Below are positions 59,591-64,000 of a stretch of 64,000 nt of DNA, in pieces. Each line of letters begins with the position of its first letter. Within the stretch, counting starts at the first letter, position 1. Below the pieces are notes generated by a model. The model was not told the DNA's origin and ran no database searches. It worked only from the letters and a program-made list of their open reading frames with translations. The position numbers and the translations under genes were made by a program. Source of the stretch: Luzula sylvatica (taxonomy: Eukaryota > Streptophyta > Magnoliopsida > Poales > Juncaceae); NCBI GenBank assembly GCA_946800325.1, contig OX326957.1, positions 48,716,307 through 48,780,306 on the forward strand. Direction: 5' to 3'.

Positions 59591-59807
59591 GTGGTGAGAA
59601 TGGTTGTTGGTACGTATCAAGCAGCTAGTGGTGCAGGTGCTGCAGCCATGGAAGAGCTTGAGCTCCAAACTCGTGAGGTAATTTTGTATACAACCCTCTA
59701 AAATCTTACTTACTTGCATATATGTCCTTCTAAGCACACTTCTTTTTCTTTTCTTTTCTTTATAGGTTTTGGAACGCAAAGAACCAACTTGTAAAATCTT
59801 CAACCAA

Positions 59808-59891
<84 letters not shown>

Positions 59892-60707
59892 GTCTCTCTC
59901 ATATATTAATTTTGTAGTTATTTATATAATGCTTAACTTAATCTCATATTATATAGTATGCATTTAATGTGTTCTTGCATAATTTACAAGTTCTTCAAAA
60001 TGGATATAACGAGGAAGAGATGAAATTGGTCAAAGAAACTCGCCAAATTTGGGTACTTAATTGTACAAATAATATTATTTCAATTCATGATTATTAATTA
60101 ATTAGATTTATCAAAATGAAATATCGTACAGAATAATCAAGACGTGAAAGTAACGGCAACGTGTATCAGAGTTGCTTCCATGAGAGCACACGGAGAAAGT
60201 GTTAATCTCCAGTTCGAGAATCCACTGGACGAGGCCAGTTCTCTAATTATTCATTCTAATTCAAATATATATGTATAATCGTCTCTGATTTTTTTTTATT
60301 AATTTGAAAAGGAAACTGCGAGGCAAATTTTACGAAAGGCTCCTGGAGTTGTTATTATTGACGATAGGGAGTCCAATATTTTCCCTACTCCTCTTGGGGT
60401 ACCTCTCTCTCTTCTCTCTTCTCTCTTTCTCTCTCTAGAAATTATATATTGATGTTTTCTTTTTTGTAATTTTAGGTTTCGAACAAAGATGATGTGGCAG
60501 TAGGGAGGATACGACAGGATATATCTCGAGACGATAAAAGAGGGTAATTTTTTTTAATCTTTTAATGTCTTGAATTGAGTTTGCTATTATTATATTTGAA
60601 TGGGTATTTTTGAAAAAATGGGTAGGTTGGATATATCGTTGTGTGGATATCAGGTACGCAAAGGCGCTGCTTTAAATGCCGTTCAAATTGCTGAGATGTT
60701 ACTTTAA
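59591..60707 (+). pseudogene. aspartate-semialdehyde dehydrogenase, C-terminal seven exons, captured
   Basis: Exons at 59591-59677 (VVRMVVGTYQAASGAGAAAM), 59766-about 59809 (VLERKEPTCKIFNQ), 59957-60052 (YAFNVFLHN...NGYNEEEMKLVKETRQIW), 60132-60233 (DVKVTATCIRV...MRAHGESVN), 60312-60398 (APGVVIIDDRES), 60476-60543 (SNKDDVAVGRIRQD) and 60626-60707 (RKGAALNAVQIAEMLL, stop). These are the successive C-terminal segments of plant ASADH (lysine/threonine/methionine pathway, plastid). Introns are kept, so capture was at DNA level. The N-terminal half with the catalytic Cys is missing. The exon-2 donor is replaced by a (CT)n run and the exon-4 donor is GC. No stop occurs inside the exons. Confidence 0.88.
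59810..59890. repeat. (CT)n microsatellite at the ASADH exon-2 donor
   Basis: About 40 CT units start exactly where the exon should end (after a NQ-encoding CAACCAACA) and no GT donor remains. Confidence 0.95.
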
Positions 60708-61260
60708 TTTTAAAACCCTTATATATTTGATCGCTATTAATTTTCATAAATGGTGAGAATTAATATTAATTTGATTTGATTCGGATATTTAGGGGTTGAA
60801 TTTGTCATTTAATTGCGAATAATTTTGCGGAAATTTTGTAATGGTAAGTAGTATTTTGAGATTGAGTGTGTTTGTCTAATTTTGTTGTAAGGTATTTTTT
60901 AATATTTGCGACGAGAATTGCAAGATACGATGGAAATAAATTTTGTTATTGCAGAAGACAATGGCGTTTGTTCGATTAATATTTTCTCCGTTCTTATTAT
61001 AGCTCAATAATATATAAATTGAAAATAAATGCAGCACGAAAGTTAAATATTTAATTCTAAATGTTAATTTCTTGAGTAAAATTTTGAAAATTCTTAAAAG
61101 TAGACATTTAAAAAAAATTCTTATCTTTAAGCTTACTTTGGTTTAGCTCTAGCTTTTGTCTATCTTCTGTGCTAAACTTAATTTTGCATCTAATTTAGTT
61201 TGTCTTGGTTAGTGATTGAAACAATAACACATTTTTGGTGTAGTTATTCTTTTTGGGATA
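60708..61260. other. ASADH 3' flank, noncoding
   Basis: AT-rich sequence that may be the captured 3' UTR and downstream DNA. No gene seen. Confidence 0.45.
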
Positions 61261-61261
61261 A

Positions 61262-62411
61262 TGATCATGTTCATCGGGTAATTAACTATATTTTGCTAAA
61301 TTCAATCATATATTTTGCTGAATCCAATTATATATTTTGCTAAATTCAATAATATATTTTGCTGAATTATATGAAATTAATGATCATGTTCATCGGATAA
61401 TTAACTATATTTTAGTAAATTCAATCGTATATTCTGTTAAATTTAATCGTATATTTTGCTAAATTCAATCATATATTTTGCAGAATTATATGAAATTAAT
61501 GATCGTATTCATCGGATAATTAACTATATTTTAGTAAATTCAATCGTATATTCTGTTAAATTTAATCATACATTTTGCTAAATTCAATCATATATTTTGC
61601 TGAATTATATGAAATTAATGATCGTATTCATCGGATAATTAACTATATTTTAGTAAATTCAATCGTATATTCTGTTAAATTTAATCATATATTTTGCTTA
61701 ATTCAATCATATATTTTGCTTTATTATATGAAATTATTGATCGTATTCATCGGACAATTAACTATATTTTAGTAAATTCAATCGTATATTCTGTTAAATT
61801 TAATCATATATTTTGCTAAATTCAATCATATATTTTTCTGAATTATATGAAATTAATGATCGTTTTCATTGGATAATTAACTATATTTTAGTAAATTCAA
61901 TCGTATATTTTGTTAAATTTAATCATACATTTTGCTAAATTCAATCATATATTTTTCTGAATTATATGAAATTAATGATCGTTTTCATCGGATAATTAAC
62001 TATATTTTAGTAAATTCAATCGTATATTCTGTTAAATTTAATCAAACATTTTGCTAAATTCAATCATATATTTTGCTGAATTATATGAAATTAATGATCG
62101 TATTCATCAGATAATTAACTAAATTTTAGTAAATTCAATCGTATATTCTGTTAAATTTAATCGTATATTTTGCTAAATTCAATCATATATTTTGCTGAAT
62201 TATATGAAATTAATGATCGTATCCATCGGATAATTAACTATATTTGAGTAAGTTCAATCGTATATTCTGTTAGATTTAATCATACATTTTGCTAAATTCA
62301 ATCATATATTTTGCTGAATTATATGAAATTAATGATCGTATTCATCGGATAATTAACTATATTTTAGTAAATTCAATCGTATATTCTGTTAAGTTCAATC
62401 ATATATTTTGT
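61262..62411. repeat. 119-bp tandem array, about 9.7 copies
   Basis: The motif GATCRTRTTCATCGGATAA recurs at 61263, 61382, 61501, 61620, 61739, 61858, 61977, 62096, 62215 and 62334, always 119 bp apart with no indel. Each unit is made of about 20-bp AT-rich subrepeats (AAATTCAATCATATATTTTG). Units differ by point changes. Confidence 0.97.
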
Positions 62412-63844
62412 TTGTGATGTATGAACCATTTTGGCCCAAGGATTCTGCAAAAATACTTTTGCTCTTTTCCACTATATGGATTTTTTTCGCATAGATTCTG
62501 ATTTTACTCTTTTCCACTATATGGTATTATTTGTTCTATTCACAGATACCTCCAGTTTACATAATATGGACCGAGATAACTCTTATCAAAACATACAAAC
62601 CAACGTACACGAGTATCCAACCATGAACAAAATTTAATACACAGTACCCTAATCACTATCTTACTACCAAAACCTAAAACTAAAATACTAAAGTTAAGTT
62701 CACATCTTAAATCACAAAAATAAAAATAAAAAGTAAAAAACAAACATGCACATGCACATTATATCTCTGCACAAAATCACACAACACCCATCTAAATCCT
62801 TCAATGGAACCCTGAATATTCAAAACTTACAATGCGACACACGCATCCTAAAAGTCACAAGCACGAATATGAATTTGAGTTTGTTCTACTAGGATTGTTG
62901 TTGTTGTTGATTAGCGAGTCGTTCTGCCACATCAGCAAGAGATTTGAGGTTACATTTTATTACTGCCTCGATGAAATAACAAGTCTCTTTAGCGGTATTT
63001 CCCTCTGGAATGTAGCTCTCATTGCTTCTCAAGCATTTTCTTTGATACTCGATGCTCCAATTTCCTTCTTTTCTTCATCATTGGCATCTTCCTGAATCTA
63101 TTCAGACCCTGCAATGAAAATTGAGGACAACAATTATAATTCATTATCCCTTATGTATTAAATTGGGCATAAAAAGTACCAAAACAAAGATTGTGACACT
63201 CCATTTGATACTGTTTAGGCACAATTTAGTTAAAAATCGGATACTTTAGGCACAGTTCAAGGCAGAAAGAAAGAGAGAACCTGTTGGACGCAATTCATCG
63301 AACACCTTGTGATCGAGCAAATAATCCATCAAATTAGCATATTCATATTATTTCAGATTTCGACCTGTCAAGCTTCGACGTGCCAGCGAGATTCGCCTCG
63401 TCCAGCTTCGTCATCATCGCACTAGAGTTAGGTCGGAGGGATTCATCCATGGCGAGTGAGAGAGAAAGAAAGAAAGACGTGGTCGTCCTCCTTTGTCGTC
63501 GGTCGCAAGAGAGACAGATCTCTGATCGTATCTAATGGAAGGTGGGAGGGAGTACTCTCGGTGATCTTGAGAGAAATATCGTGCGCAAGAGGAAGAAGGG
63601 GGCGAAATTTCCTGATCTTGATTTTCAGACAAGAATATTAGTCTGTTGTCCAAAGAGAGAGAAGAATCGTGAGGGGGGGAGGAGTGAGCAGGATTAGTAG
63701 GTTATTTACAAAAAGGTCCTTCCATGTGTTGTGCAATTTTCTGATCTTGTGAATTTATAAAATAGCCCCTCCGTGTGTTGTTGTGTTATTTTTTAATCCT
63801 TGGATTCTTTTTTTGGATTCTTTTTGTTGATTCTAGTTATCATT

Positions 63845-63854
<10 letters not shown>
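62412..63854. other. right part of the inner element, noncoding or unidentified
   Basis: Starts with a duplicated CTCTTTTCCACTATATGG (62460 and 62508). 62830-63100 and 63250-63660 are GC-richer and may be captured gene pieces (63450-63650 has a short plus ORF starting MREKERKTWSSS), but no protein family is recognised. Confidence 0.35.
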
Positions 63855-63877
<23 letters not shown>

Positions 63878-63942
63878 GGGCCTTGCGAAAATTTGGGCTC
63901 TCGGCGCTGGCCGAGCCAGCCTACCCTGTTGGGCCGCCCCTG

Positions 63943-64000
63943 ACTGGAGATGTCCATTCCCTGTTTTTGCCTGTGCCCACACGGTGTTTTGATATTTGTC
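63943..64000 (-). CDS. RNase H-like protein, upstream part (separated by the hAT)
   Basis: Reading leftward from 64000, the frame encodes DKYQNTVWAQAKTGNGHL and then reaches the TSD. After the hAT is skipped it continues in frame into QSIEGELWAM at 57381. The gene extends beyond the window. Confidence 0.7.

Larger units (their letters stand above)
58477..63854. mobile_element. putative inner element carrying ASADH exons
   Basis: The left end (AGAATCCGAAAAAAGAATCC, near 58492) and the reverse of the right end (AGAATCCAAAAAAAGAATCC, near 63826) match in inverted orientation. Both arms then carry two or three copies of a GGAGGGGC..TTTTATAA unit (58640-58720; 63705-63775). It is flanked by (TA)n on both sides, so a TSD cannot be read. 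The TIR plan resembles the tandem-unit TIRs of the two MULEs here, which would make it a Pack-MULE. This is an inference. Confidence 0.45.
57382..63942. mobile_element. large hAT insertion (6,561 bp) carrying captured and nested DNA
   Basis: Ends CAGGGGCGGCTC and, reversed, CAGGGGCGGCCC, with perfect 8-bp TSD ACTGGAGA (57374-57381 and 63943-63950). No hAT transposase was recognised. Most of the length may be a second element: both 58477 and 63854 border (TA)n tracts and share inverted AGAATCC..AAAAGAATCCA motifs followed by repeated GGAGGGGC..TTTTATAA units. On that reading a hAT of about 1.2 kb received a 5.4-kb insert in its TA repeat. Confidence 0.88.

Noticed and set aside
59573..59902. 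109-codon minus-strand ORF with ERERER
   Set aside because: Translation of the (CT)n run opposite the ASADH exons.
61262..62411. Possible CRISPR-like or centromeric array
   Set aside because: Units are directly adjacent with no spacers, so it is not CRISPR. About ten copies inside a transposon do not support a centromeric satellite.

Overview
The window is nuclear DNA of a flowering plant, most likely a eudicot. Genes have GT-AG introns, the background is AT-rich, and the sequence is packed with Ty1/copia LTR retrotransposons, an L1-type LINE, hAT and Mutator-like (MULE) elements, and MITEs. Host genes are disease-resistance NLRs, U-box-family protein kinases, a CYP85-clan P450, an RNase H-like gene and pieces of aspartate-semialdehyde dehydrogenase (ASADH). 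I cannot name the species.

Layout. 1-7566: the 3' part of a copia element (family A), carrying a 2.08-kb solo LTR. 7567-10870: a decayed minus-strand copia, then a MITE. 12252-15992: a three-exon CC-NB-ARC-LRR gene with all canonical motifs. 16498-18224: a 9-bp-TSD MITE and a hAT-like element with gene-like DNA inside. 18630-28602: a nest in which a long-TIR DNA element contains a full-length LINE (21-bp TSD), the LINE contains a solo LTR, and a hAT element sits elsewhere in the same host. 28858-30104: a broken U-box-family kinase (minus). 30741-33194: a MULE with 9-bp TSD. 34197-35444: the first three exons of a P450, cut off by a copia element. 36313-45411: retroelement wreckage, including a family-A copia (B) that contains a reverse-oriented copia (B2), which contains a family-A solo LTR. 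47170-53686: an NLR and a pseudokinase on the minus strand, about 190 bp apart and possibly one transcription unit. 54117-56885: a second MULE with a hAT MITE inside. 57382-63942: a 6.56-kb hAT insertion that splits an RNase H-like ORF and carries seven ASADH exons plus a 119-bp tandem array.

The locus most worth attention is 47170-53686. An NLR without a coiled-coil domain, with degenerate P-loop, kinase-2, GLPL and MHD motifs but an intact 830-codon frame, is followed directly by a kinase that lacks DFG and the catalytic lysine. Two splice donors 7 nt apart at the end of the NLR decide whether the next exon terminates the NLR or continues in frame into the kinase. This is compatible with an NLR carrying an integrated decoy kinase, but no transcript evidence is available here.

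Nearly all mobile-element boundaries given below rest on target-site duplications (TSDs) and terminal motifs read directly from the sequence. Family names rest on recognised protein motifs. No database search was run.
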